Positions 42,276 through 50,466 of a stretch of DNA of 64,000 nt are shown one piece after another. This DNA is from RUG572 sp051884915. GTDB lineage: Bacteria; Verrucomicrobiota; Kiritimatiellia; RFP12; UBA1067. The position numbers and the translations under genes are program-made. The stretch is taken from contig JBJEWF010000080.1 in assembly GCA_051884915.1 (NCBI GenBank), forward strand, positions 1 to 64,000, read 5' to 3'. A model generated the notes under the pieces. That model did not search any database. It was not told the origin of the DNA and was given only the letters and a program-made list of their open reading frames with translations. Position 1 is the first letter of the stretch; each line of letters begins with the position of its first letter.

Positions 42276-43343
42276 TCAGTTCGCGGCCAGGCCTTCTGCA
42301 AACAGATCGATGCCCCGGAGATTCCGCTCGTTGTTCTCGGCCGTGTCGCACATGGCCCACGGCGCCATCATGAACCCCTTGAGACGGGCCGGGGAAATGT
42401 GCGCGCGGCCAAACGCGATCAGCTTGCCGATCACGTCGTCCGCATTCTTCTGGTTGCGTTTCCGCTTCCAGCCGACCCAGTTCGTCCCGCACGGGACCTG
42501 GTCGAAGCCGTGCTTCTCCAGCGTGATGAGCTCGCGCAGGCGGAAGGCGTCGGAATTGACCTTGTCGTCAAGCGAGAAGTCGCCATCCGCCTCGTCATAG
42601 TACCAGCTTCCCTGGAGGACGGACGTGGGGCACTTCGTGAAATACTCCGCGTGATGCCAGCCGTAGTCGGCCCAGTTCCAGGGGCGCATGCCGTTCTTTT
42701 CGCAGGTCCGGACGATGTGGAGGAAATCGTGCCACCAGAGCTCCCCTTTGCGCACGACCACGGCCAGGTTGCGCGGACTCTGCTCCTGGTGCCGGGTCGT
42801 CTCCTCGTCAAACCCGATGTGGAAGAAGCGCGGCGTCCCGAAGATCTCCGCGACGTCGCGGATGAGGTCTTCGCAGACCTGATAGTACGTGCGGGTCGCC
42901 AGCATGAACCGGTAATCGCCCAGCCAGCCGTTGTGCGTCGTCGAGAAATTGAGCTTGGGGATCGCTTCGAGTCCCATCGCCTTGAGCCGGGCGACCTCGG
43001 CTCTCATCCTGTCGGGGGACCAGGCCCCCTTGACGCCGAGTTCCGGGTGGCTCGGATAGGCCAGGGCCTCGCCGATGTCGATGACGACCATGTTGAGGCC
43101 CCTTGCGGCCGCCCGGTCCGTCGCGGCCCGCCACAAATCCTCCCGGCATTCCAGCTCCGTCGCCAGCGGTTTGAACCCCGCGGCCGCGACCGTCATGTCC
43201 GCAGGCGGCGTCCATCCCCACATGTTGCGCCCGAGATGGAGCAGCACCGACCGGATTTCCCCGGGTCTGGCGGGTTCCTGCGCGCGCATCCCCGCCGTGG
43301 CGGCACCCGCCGCGGCCACCATGAAATCACGTCTCGTCATCAT
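42276..43343 (-). CDS. Tat-exported TIM-barrel protein, GH20-like
   Basis: A 355-residue protein with a Tat signal (MTRRDFMVAAAGAATAG). The middle contains strand-end motifs of a glycosidase TIM barrel: LNMVVIDIGEALAYPSHP, LEAIPKLNFSTTHNGWLG and FFHIGFDEETTRHQ. The last resembles the Asp-Glu catalytic pair of GH20 (HIGGDE-type). PWNWADYGWHHAEY and FMMAPWAMCD follow. GH20 enzymes remove beta-N-acetylhexosamines with substrate assistance, but the match is by motif only. The start at 43343 follows the upstream stop by ten bases. It lies between two other unfamiliar secreted proteins in the xylanase operon. Confidence 0.65.
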   Translation of the reverse strand: MMTRRDFMVAAAGAATAGMRAQEPARPGEIRSVLLHLGRNMWGWTPPADMTVAAAGFKPLATELECREDLWRAATDRAAARGLNMVVIDIGEALAYPSHPELGVKGAWSPDRMRAEVARLKAMGLEAIPKLNFSTTHNGWLGDYRFMLATRTYYQVCEDLIRDVAEIFGTPRFFHIGFDEETTRHQEQSPRNLAVVVRKGELWWHDFLHIVRTCEKNGMRPWNWADYGWHHAEYFTKCPTSVLQGSWYYDEADGDFSLDDKVNSDAFRLRELITLEKHGFDQVPCGTNWVGWKRKRNQKNADDVIGKLIAFGRAHISPARLKGFMMAPWAMCDTAENNERNLRGIDLFAEGLAAN

Positions 43344-43353
43344 GCGTCCAGCC

Positions 43354-45738
43354 TCACTTTCCGTTTGCAAACACGAAGACACGCACCGACTCGCCCGGCA
43401 GGTCGAGAAGCAGCTGGCGCGGCCGGTCGGCAAACGCCCGCCCTTCGACGCGCTCTTCGACGAGCGGGGCCGAAAACGACAATTCGGCGCGCTGGGGCTT
43501 GTCGGAAAGGTTGTACACGGTCGCATAGCCGTCGCCAAACTGCTCCGTCACGACCTGGGGGTTCGACGACCTGACGAGCCGATTGACGGGCCGCCATCCC
43601 GCCTCGGCCACGAGACGGCACAGCGGAACGTACTTCCGGAACAGCGGGCGGTCGCGATTGTAGAGGTCCGGCCGCGTGAAATAGTGGCCGGTTGACGCGT
43701 TGGCGCTGAAATAGCCCGGGAACATCCCGTAGGCCAACGCGCGCTGCATGAACTTGTCGCTGTATTCGTACGGGAACCGGTCGAAATCGGTGTTCATCAG
43801 GAAGCAGTACGGCTTGCCGCCGCAGAGCGCGCGCCGGTAGAGCAGCGCGTCGTCCGACATGGGCTGCCACGTCCGCGTGCCGTTCCGCAGGGGATTCCAG
43901 TCCGTCTCCGTCCCCATCACGTCGAGGTGGGGCGCCAGCCAGCACCAGCGGTTCGGCGTCGAGTTCGCCATCGCGAACTTCCCGAGCGCGTGGACGCGCG
44001 CGGCGATCCGCCGCACGTACTCGTATGCGATCATTCCCTTGTAGATGCCGGGCGCCAGCGAGTCGCGCGCGAAGGAAAGCGGCGTGTCCATGCAGCCGAA
44101 GTGGGCGCGGTTGAAGTCGAACGTCTCGGTCACGTACATCTCGGCGGAATCGACGTATTCGCCATCGTTCCCCTGCGGGAACGGCCGCTCCAGCCGGCGC
44201 GTAAAGGCCGGGTCGCCGTTCTTCGCCTTCCAGTCCGTCATCTCGCCGACGATGCCGGGGGCCGAATTGACGCTCCACACGACGCCCTTGCACCACGGCG
44301 TGTCCAGCAGACGGCCCCGTTCGCGCCCCCGCACGTCGAGAAAGCGGCTCGTCTCCCATCCGCGGGCCATGGGCACGCCCCGGACGGCCAGGCGCCGCGC
44401 TTCCGCCACGCCGTCCGTGAGGAGGTCGAGCGCGTTCAGATCGCCCTTCAGCGCCATCCACCACGTACACGGCTCCGTATAGCGGAAGGTCAGGAAGCCA
44501 TGTTCGTCGTCCCAGGCCGTCTCGCCGTCGCCCTCCTTGAAGGCGAAGCCGAAATCTTCCCATCGCGCGACCTTGCTGATGGGCTTGAACGCCATCCAGA
44601 CGCCCTGGCGCGGCACGCGGACCCGGAACGCCTCCGGATACAGGCGCTGGTAGCTTTCCAGGGCGCCCCGGAAGCCGTCGGCGGCGGTGAACGGGAACGA
44701 CACGAACCGGAGATGCGCCTGCGGCCGTTCCGCCGTGAAGCCCAGATCGTATGCGAGCATGAGAACGCGCGCGTTGGCGTTCCCCAGCACGCGGAAACAG
44801 GCCGGGGCCGCGGGATCGATGCCAAGCGCCACGCCCGTCCCCGCCGCCGACACGGCGCCGAACGGCCAGCGCGACAGGAGACCCCGCCCCACGTCGACGG
44901 ACAGGGCGTCCATCCGCTCGCCATGGTCCAGCGGACACGACGTGCGCAGGTCGTTGAACCACGTCAGTTCGCCCGCGCCCAGCGGAAGCGCGTAGATCAG
45001 CGTCAGCGCGCGGTCGGCGCGCGTGGTCTCCGTCAGCGTGACGTCATGGGACGTTCCGGCCGCCGCGCCGCCGACGCGTTCCGTCCGCACCGCCATCCGG
45101 AGCCCGAGGGCCTCGTCCGCCAACGCCACATACCCCGTATTCGCCTTGACGTCGCGCAGGAAGAACGCCGGCTCCCGGATCGGCTTTCCGACGACAACCG
45201 CGCATCCGTCGAACATCTGCGCGCCGCGGGCCGCCGGGAAGCGGACCGCGGGCCGCCGGAACCGGACGCAGCCCGGCCGTCCCCGCTGGAGCTCGTAGAC
45301 GGCAACCGAACGGACGGGCTTGGCGGGCATGACCGTCACGGTGCGACGCTGCCAGCCGCTGGCGGGATCGGCGTCGAAACCGGCCTTCTGCCCGTAGAGA
45401 TGGCTGCCGTCGGCGTACGCGACGTCGAGATAGAGGTTGAAGTCGCCGGACGCGCCGCCGTCCGTGACCGCCCGCCCCTCGGCCGTCACGGAAAAGGGCC
45501 GGGGTTCCGTCTGATCGAGACGCAGCGTCCACCCGGCGCCGCGGGCCACGCGATTCGTGCCGTTGTCGCAGACGATTTCGTCGCCGTCCCGGACAAATCC
45601 GTGGCCAAACCCGCGCGCGCGCTCCCAGGTCAGCGCGGTCGCCTCCGCACTGTCTTCGAGAAGCGGCATCGCCACCTCCGCCGCATGCGGACGGCCGCAG
45701 ACGAGCGCGCCGCAGACAAGAGCCAGGATCATCTTCAT
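43354..45738 (-). CDS. large secreted protein, probable glycoside hydrolase, unassigned
   Basis: A 794-residue exported protein (signal MKMILALVCGALVCGRPHAA). The N-terminal ~200 residues are beta-rich and look like a carbohydrate-binding or jelly-roll module (FNLYLDVAYADGSHLYGQ). A middle domain with long beta strands and the run LTLIYALPLGAGELTWFND resembles the super-sandwich of GH31/36/97-type enzymes. The C-terminal part looks like a TIM barrel (GVWMAFKPISKVARWEDFG, CMDTPLSFARDSLAPGIYKG, HLDVMGTETDWNPL). No family could be named with certainty. The start at 45738 has GGAGG nine bases upstream and begins a signal peptide. A longer in-frame start at 45858 preceded by AAAGGAG is an alternative that would bury the signal. 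Confidence 0.65.
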   Translation of the reverse strand: MKMILALVCGALVCGRPHAAEVAMPLLEDSAEATALTWERARGFGHGFVRDGDEIVCDNGTNRVARGAGWTLRLDQTEPRPFSVTAEGRAVTDGGASGDFNLYLDVAYADGSHLYGQKAGFDADPASGWQRRTVTVMPAKPVRSVAVYELQRGRPGCVRFRRPAVRFPAARGAQMFDGCAVVVGKPIREPAFFLRDVKANTGYVALADEALGLRMAVRTERVGGAAAGTSHDVTLTETTRADRALTLIYALPLGAGELTWFNDLRTSCPLDHGERMDALSVDVGRGLLSRWPFGAVSAAGTGVALGIDPAAPACFRVLGNANARVLMLAYDLGFTAERPQAHLRFVSFPFTAADGFRGALESYQRLYPEAFRVRVPRQGVWMAFKPISKVARWEDFGFAFKEGDGETAWDDEHGFLTFRYTEPCTWWMALKGDLNALDLLTDGVAEARRLAVRGVPMARGWETSRFLDVRGRERGRLLDTPWCKGVVWSVNSAPGIVGEMTDWKAKNGDPAFTRRLERPFPQGNDGEYVDSAEMYVTETFDFNRAHFGCMDTPLSFARDSLAPGIYKGMIAYEYVRRIAARVHALGKFAMANSTPNRWCWLAPHLDVMGTETDWNPLRNGTRTWQPMSDDALLYRRALCGGKPYCFLMNTDFDRFPYEYSDKFMQRALAYGMFPGYFSANASTGHYFTRPDLYNRDRPLFRKYVPLCRLVAEAGWRPVNRLVRSSNPQVVTEQFGDGYATVYNLSDKPQRAELSFSAPLVEERVEGRAFADRPRQLLLDLPGESVRVFVFANGK

Positions 45739-45931
45739 GCCCACCATCCTCCGGGCGCCTACCGGAAACCGGACCGGCGCCGGACAGGAACCGCGACGCG
45801 CCGCCGCGCCGCCGGCGGCGACCGGACGGGCGAACGGGGCGGCTGGGATGCGTGTCATGCGGACTCCTTTCGGCGTGTCGTGCGGGAACGGGCGGCCGGG
45901 TCCGCGTCACGGCGGACGCCGGCGCCAGACG

Positions 45932-47521
45932 CTACTTGACGGAGACGATCTTCGCGCGTTCCCCGCCCGCGGCGTCCGTCCACATGAGACGGTAGCGTCC
46001 CCGGAAACCGCGGAACGCGACGGCGCCGTTGGCGCCGGCCTTCACGGACGTGCGCGTCTTCCACTCGTTGTTGATGAGGTCGTCCATCGCGAAATAGGCT
46101 GTCTTCGGGCGCATGTCGCGCGTGAAGAGGCCGCTGATCGACGGTTCGCCCGGCGCGCCGCAATCGTCCACCACGTTCCACCAGGTGATGCCGTTCATCT
46201 TCTCGACGGCGAACCAGGCGCGGTAGAGGTTGCGCAGGATGATGGCCTGCACCATCTGCCCGCGCGACGAATTGTCCGGCGCCGTGATCGTGATCTCGCT
46301 GAGGTGGATCGGCTTGTTCGCCTTCGAAAGGAGCGCGAAGCGCGCGGCGATGCCCTCGGGGCGCAGGTGCCCGGGGCCCTTGCCGGCGGCGATGTTCACC
46401 GATTCCGCCGGATTGAACAGGTGCATCTGCGAGCCGATCACGTCGATGCGCACGCCGTTCTTCTCCAGGTCCTTGATCTGGTTGAAGTAGTTCTCGTCCA
46501 TCGCGTAGTCGTTGATGTTCAGCCAGGCCGATTTCGGCAGGTTGTCCTGCGCCGTCTTGAAGGCGTTGTAGCAGAGGTCGCCCGCCGTGACGCCGTAGCG
46601 CGGACTCTTCTGGAACGGCTTGCCCGTGACGGACTGCCCGTGGAAGTCGGGCGAGGACTCGTTGCAGACGTCCCAGCTCTGCACGCGCGTGCCGTACGTC
46701 CGCGCAATCTGCTCGACGCGCTTGAACGTGAACTCGTTCAGCTTCGCGAAGTAGGTCGGGCAGAGCCGGGCGACCTCCTCCTCGGAAAGCTTCGCGAAAA
46801 TCCGCTTCCAGGACGCCTCCCAGGATACCACGCCCTTCTTCCAGCCTTCGTCGCGCCCGAATTCCTTGACGCCCATCGGCTGGTGCCAGTCGTGCGCCGG
46901 CAGCTTCACGCCCGAAGCGGCCTCAAGGGCCTCCTTCTCGGCCTGGGGACAGAATTCGTCCCAGATCCAGGTCGGCGTCTGCCACGCGTTGTTGCCCCAG
47001 CAGAGCGGATGGCCGTGGATGCGCAGGTCGCGCGAACGGAGGAAGTTGATGACGGGATCGACGGCGGGACGGCGCCAATGCGGCTGGTCCTTGGGCTGCG
47101 GGCACTGGTTCCAGAAGCCTTCCGTGTCCTGGTAGGCCTCCTGGAAACGGACCTGCCCCTGGTAGGGTTCCAGCGTCTTCCAGTAGAACGCCACGGTGGC
47201 GGAATTGAAGAGCGTGCCGTAAAGCTCCTTGTAGCGGTTGTTCCACTCCGTTTTGCCGAGCTGGTTGTAGTTGAAGATGTGCGCGCCGAAGAAGAACGCG
47301 TGGGAGATCTGCTCGACCTTCACCTCCGTCCCCGCAGGCGCGTCCACGGCGCCCGAAAAATCGGCCTTGCGGTACTTCTCGATGTCCTCCTTGAGCCGGG
47401 CCGTCACTTCGGGATTCCAGATTTTCCAGTATTCGGGCGACATGGCCCCCATGTCGGCATGCCATTCGGCGAACGCGGCAAGCGCCGTCACGGAACAGGC
47501 GCACAAAACGAGTTTCTTCAT
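45932..47521 (-). CDS. GH10 endo-beta-1,4-xylanase
   Basis: A 529-residue secreted xylanase. Signal peptide ~1-18 (ends AAFA). The GH10 barrel spans about 75-470: FFFGAHIFNYNQLG, the HGHPLCWGNNAW block, acid/base Glu288 in WDVCNESS, nucleophile Glu409 in IHLSEITIT, and ITWWNVVDD. An insertion between the HGHPLCW block and the acid/base helix makes it longer than minimal GH10 catalytic domains. The C-terminal ~60 residues form a small beta extension (AVAFRGFRGRYRLMW). It is the first gene of a four-gene operon behind a strong promoter and a 21-bp dyad, so induction by xylan breakdown products is plausible. AAGGA precedes the ATG by nine bases. Confidence 0.93.
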   Translation of the reverse strand: MKKLVLCACSVTALAAFAEWHADMGAMSPEYWKIWNPEVTARLKEDIEKYRKADFSGAVDAPAGTEVKVEQISHAFFFGAHIFNYNQLGKTEWNNRYKELYGTLFNSATVAFYWKTLEPYQGQVRFQEAYQDTEGFWNQCPQPKDQPHWRRPAVDPVINFLRSRDLRIHGHPLCWGNNAWQTPTWIWDEFCPQAEKEALEAASGVKLPAHDWHQPMGVKEFGRDEGWKKGVVSWEASWKRIFAKLSEEEVARLCPTYFAKLNEFTFKRVEQIARTYGTRVQSWDVCNESSPDFHGQSVTGKPFQKSPRYGVTAGDLCYNAFKTAQDNLPKSAWLNINDYAMDENYFNQIKDLEKNGVRIDVIGSQMHLFNPAESVNIAAGKGPGHLRPEGIAARFALLSKANKPIHLSEITITAPDNSSRGQMVQAIILRNLYRAWFAVEKMNGITWWNVVDDCGAPGEPSISGLFTRDMRPKTAYFAMDDLINNEWKTRTSVKAGANGAVAFRGFRGRYRLMWTDAAGGERAKIVSVK

Positions 47522-47585
47522 TCGAGAATTTCCTTCTATGGACAGGACACAACCGCCGGCCGCGGACGCGCAACCGAACACGAAA

Positions 47586-47606
47586 GCCGTGGAAACCTTC
47601 CACGGC
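47586..47606. promoter_or_regulatory. 21-bp dyad at the xylanase transcription start
   Basis: GCCGTGGAA and TTCCACGGC form a perfect 9-bp inverted repeat around the trinucleotide ACC. It lies just downstream of the -10 at 47610-47615, overlapping the predicted start of transcription. That is a classic repressor position; it could also be a 5' stabilising hairpin. Confidence 0.5.
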
Positions 47607-47609
47607 GGC

Positions 47610-47638
47610 ATTATCCCAAAAAAACGGCTGTCCGTCAA
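47610..47638 (-). promoter_or_regulatory. sigma70 promoter of the xylanase operon
   Basis: The minus strand has TTGACG (47638-47633), a 17-bp spacer containing a T7 run, and GATAAT (47615-47610). The start codon is 89 bp downstream of the -10, with the 21-bp dyad in between. Confidence 0.65.
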
Positions 47639-47665
47639 ATGCGGCCGCGAACGCCCGGTCCGCGG

Positions 47666-48313
47666 CTAGCGGCACCCTTTGCGCCAGAGCACGGGACTGA
47701 TCGGCTTTTCTCCCGCCCACAGCCCCCGCCCGGCCTGACGCGCCTGGTTCTGGGCCTCGGAATAGGAGGCGATCCGCCCCTGCGAAGGCAGATGCCAGGC
47801 CCAGCCCTCCCTGACCATCAGAAGGTTCACGTCGATGTCGTGCCCCGGACTGTCCGGCGGCTCGTCCGAAAAACGGGCGTTCGGCAAGTGGACGACGCCC
47901 AGGAGATGGCCGTCGGCGTCCTTTTTCGACCACTCGACGCGGACCATGCGCCCTTCCACCAACTGCTTCAGCCGTTTCATGGCCTCCGCGCCGAAGGGCT
48001 GCCCCGCCTCGGGCGCATCGATCCGCGCCAGGCGGACCCGCCGCGTGAAATTCCCGTCCGGCGTCACGCGCAGCGTGTCGCCGTCGAGAACGCGCGTGAC
48101 CCTGCCGTCGAACGGCACGCCCGGACGAACGGGGACCGAACCGTCGCACACGTAGAACGAACCGGGCTTCGGACCCGGCACGCGCGGCTCCGAGGGATGG
48201 CGCGGAAATCCATGCTGGAAACTCCGGTGGAAGGTCGCGCCGCCTCCGGCCGCCGGCAGAAAGCCCAGAAGCGCGGAGACGACGAGCACGCCGGGTTTCG
48301 GGACGCGCGGCAT
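47666..48313 (-). CDS. SNase-fold (thermonuclease-like) exported protein
   Basis: A 215-residue protein with an N-terminal hydrophobic signal (VLVVSALLGFLPAAGGG). The SNase domain spans about 70-205: GRVTRVLDGDTLRV, RVRLARIDAPEAGQPFG, then GWAWHLPSQG. Of the three staphylococcal nuclease catalytic residues, the equivalents of Arg35 and Glu43 are present in RLARIDAPE. The segment aligned with Arg87 reads DADGHLLGVV with His instead, so nuclease activity may be altered or lost. AAAGGAG lies five bases before the ATG. It follows the dynamin-like gene by two bases and is the last gene of that operon. Confidence 0.82.
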   Translation of the reverse strand: MPRVPKPGVLVVSALLGFLPAAGGGATFHRSFQHGFPRHPSEPRVPGPKPGSFYVCDGSVPVRPGVPFDGRVTRVLDGDTLRVTPDGNFTRRVRLARIDAPEAGQPFGAEAMKRLKQLVEGRMVRVEWSKKDADGHLLGVVHLPNARFSDEPPDSPGHDIDVNLLMVREGWAWHLPSQGRIASYSEAQNQARQAGRGLWAGEKPISPVLWRKGCR

Positions 48314-48315
48314 CT

Positions 48316-49659
48316 TCACTCCTTTTCGGCGCCGAAGGCGCAGGACGCCGCCAGCAGCTCCTGGGCGGCGGATTCGACTTTCCGGCGCCTGGCTTCCGCA
48401 AAGAACGGCCGCCGGAACGGCGCTTTCAGAATGACCTCCCCCGTTTCCGCCTTCAGGCTTTCCCACGTCTGGAACAGATTGTCGTGCTTGCCGACGGCGA
48501 TTTCCTTCCGGAACACCTCCGCATACAGCTGATCGACGGCGCCCGCCAGCTTTTTCCGCAGGAAGAAATCCGCCAGTTTGCCGACAGAGAACGCGATGGC
48601 CAGGACCAGGCAGCCGGACAGCGCCGCGCCGACGGCGGGCAGCCACGACCCCTGCCCCTGGGAGGAGCCGCGGAGCGCGAAGAAGACGGAACCGCCCAGC
48701 ACCAGCGCCAGCAGGAACCCCGCGACCGTGTACACGAACTGGCTGCGCGCCCGGCGCGAGGCCGCTTCGTCCACGACCGCCATGCGCAGCGAAAGGCCCA
48801 TGAAGTCGGCATAGGCCGCGGCGACGACGTTGTCCCGCCGGCGCACCTGCGCGTGTTCGAGGACGGACAGCAGTTCGGCGCGGTGGCGATTGAAGTCCGC
48901 GAAGTTCAGCGACGGATCTTCCGGCGTCTTCTCCCGGCCCGAATAGGTCGTGTAGATCTTGGGCAGGTCTTTCGTCTTCAGGACGCGCGCGAGATTCCAG
49001 CAGACGGCGCCGTACGTCCGCGCAAAATCGTACAGGCTTTTCAGGCAGTCGCACTTGTTCAGGAGGACGCGGAGCTTGAACTCGCATCCCCGCAGGGCCG
49101 TGGCGAAGACGTCGACGGTCTCGCCCGTCGTCCCGGGCTTGTCGGGATCGAAGAGAAAGAAGACCGTATCCGCCAGCAAGGTGAAGCGGCGGACGGCGCA
49201 GGCGAAGTCGTAGTCGCGCGAGACGCCCCCCTTCGCCGAATCGATCATGCCGGGGCTGTCGACGAGCGCGACTTTCTTCAGCAGCTCGAACGGACGGTAC
49301 TTCACCGTCAGATGCCGCAGGAACGAGGGCCCCAGAACCTCCAGCGACTTGAATTCCTTCGGCAGGCGGGACAGGGCCGCGGGGCCGCAGACGTCCTCCG
49401 CCGATTCGCCGTGCAGGAGAACCGTGAACGCGTCGTCCGTCGGGGCGACGCCCGTGTCCTGGACGTCCGCGTCCCCCAGAACCCAGTTGATGAGCGAGGA
49501 CTTTCCGGACGAGTGGTTGCCCAGGAACAGGACGACGGGGATGCCGCCGGCCGTCACGGACGGGCGGGAGAACGTGTAGTAGTAGCGCTGGGCCAGCGGG
49601 GCGAAGCGGAGGTAGGCCCTGTCCAGTTTTTCCTCGAACTTCTGGAGCGCGTCTTTCAT
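48316..49659 (-). CDS. dynamin-like GTPase with two C-terminal membrane helices
   Basis: A 447-residue GTPase. The P-loop GNHSSGKS is at 47-54, switch/G3 DSPGMID at 134-140 and G4 NKCD at 201-204. Sequence and layout resemble bacterial dynamin/EHD-like proteins. Two hydrophobic helices near 317-342 (YTVAGFLLALVLGGSVFFAL) and 350-375 (PAVGAALSGCLVLAIAFSVG) would anchor or insert it in the membrane, and a charged C-terminal segment follows. Such proteins remodel membranes, though the bacterial role is mostly unknown. AAGGGGG precedes the ATG. It lies between a NeuD-like acetyltransferase and an SNase-fold protein. Confidence 0.8.
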   Translation of the reverse strand: MKDALQKFEEKLDRAYLRFAPLAQRYYYTFSRPSVTAGGIPVVLFLGNHSSGKSSLINWVLGDADVQDTGVAPTDDAFTVLLHGESAEDVCGPAALSRLPKEFKSLEVLGPSFLRHLTVKYRPFELLKKVALVDSPGMIDSAKGGVSRDYDFACAVRRFTLLADTVFFLFDPDKPGTTGETVDVFATALRGCEFKLRVLLNKCDCLKSLYDFARTYGAVCWNLARVLKTKDLPKIYTTYSGREKTPEDPSLNFADFNRHRAELLSVLEHAQVRRRDNVVAAAYADFMGLSLRMAVVDEAASRRARSQFVYTVAGFLLALVLGGSVFFALRGSSQGQGSWLPAVGAALSGCLVLAIAFSVGKLADFFLRKKLAGAVDQLYAEVFRKEIAVGKHDNLFQTWESLKAETGEVILKAPFRRPFFAEARRRKVESAAQELLAASCAFGAEKE

Positions 49660-49674
49660 CTGGACCCCCTTCGT

Positions 49675-50307
49675 CTAGAACTCCTTCATGCCGCCGAACG
49701 GCGAAAGCGTCACGCCCTCGCCGACGTTCGCGAACGCCGGCGTCCCCGCCGCGATGCGCGCGCGGGCGCCGACCGAAACGCCGGGACAGGTGCAGGCGTT
49801 GGTGGCGATCAGGGCATGCGGCCCCACCGTCGTGTGCCCCGACAGCGTGGCGCCCGGACACACCTGGGAGAAATCGGCGAGCCGGGAGTCGTGCCCGATT
49901 CCGGCGCGGGCGTTGACCAGCACGAACTTGCCGAGCTCCACGCCGACGGAAACGACGGCGCGCGGCCCGATGAACACGCCGTGGCGGATGTCCGCCGTGG
50001 GCGCGACCTCGGCCGAGGGGTCGATCAGCACGGGGAAGTCGTGGCCGCGCAGCCGGCGGTAGATCTTTTCGCGCACGGCGTTGCTGCCGATGGCGATGAA
50101 GACGGCGGCCCCCGGATAGTCGGCGGAGGCCTTCTCGACGGACCCCAGCAGCGGATAGCCGTCCAACGCGCCCTTCGCCTTCCCGGGGTCGTCGTCGGCA
50201 AAGCCGAGAATGCGCCACGTCTCCTCAAGCGCGTTGATGCGTTCCAGCGTCCAGGCGACTTCGCGGCCGAAGCCGCCCGCGCCGACGATCATGATTTCTC
50301 TTGCCAT
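49675..50307 (-). CDS. NeuD/PglD-type sugar acetyltransferase
   Basis: A 210-residue acyltransferase of the left-handed beta-helix class. The N-terminal Rossmann-like PglD domain (IMIVGAGGFGREVAW, about 1-80) is followed by hexapeptide repeats (about 95-205: GVFIGPRAVVSVGVELGKF, ATLSGHTTVGPHALI). Family members transfer acetyl from acetyl-CoA to sialic acid or to UDP-linked amino sugars in surface-glycan synthesis. The ATG at 50307 has GGAGG five bases upstream. A GTG two codons earlier would overlap that site. It is the first gene of a three-gene operon. No other surface-polysaccharide genes flank it, which is unusual. Confidence 0.85.
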   Translation of the reverse strand: MAREIMIVGAGGFGREVAWTLERINALEETWRILGFADDDPGKAKGALDGYPLLGSVEKASADYPGAAVFIAIGSNAVREKIYRRLRGHDFPVLIDPSAEVAPTADIRHGVFIGPRAVVSVGVELGKFVLVNARAGIGHDSRLADFSQVCPGATLSGHTTVGPHALIATNACTCPGVSVGARARIAAGTPAFANVGEGVTLSPFGGMKEF

Positions 50308-50352
50308 TGCCACCTCCGACAGAGTCCCGTGCGTTTTCGCGTCACCAGGGAG

Positions 50353-50381
50353 AGTATACCCGATTCGTCCCCGATTTGAAA
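50353..50381 (-). promoter_or_regulatory. possible promoter of the NeuD-like/dynamin/SNase operon
   Basis: The minus strand has TATACT (50358-50353), with TTTCAA 17 bp upstream; the -35 matches consensus at only three positions. It lies between the RND terminator and the NeuD-like start, giving a leader of about 40 nt. Confidence 0.4.
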
Positions 50382-50394
50382 GCGCGAAAACCGG

Positions 50395-50445
50395 AAAAAA
50401 AAAAACGCGGCGGCCCCTCGCCCGCGCGCGGCATGGCGGCCGCCG
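50395..50445 (-). terminator. terminator of the acyltransferase/RND operon
   Basis: On the minus strand an 8-bp stem (CGGCGGCC with its complement, positions 50408-50415 and 50438-50445, 22-nt loop) is followed within three bases by eleven consecutive T residues at 50405-50395. It lies just downstream of the RND gene stop. Confidence 0.65.
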
Positions 50446-50466
50446 GCGGCGCCGTCCGGGCGGGCG

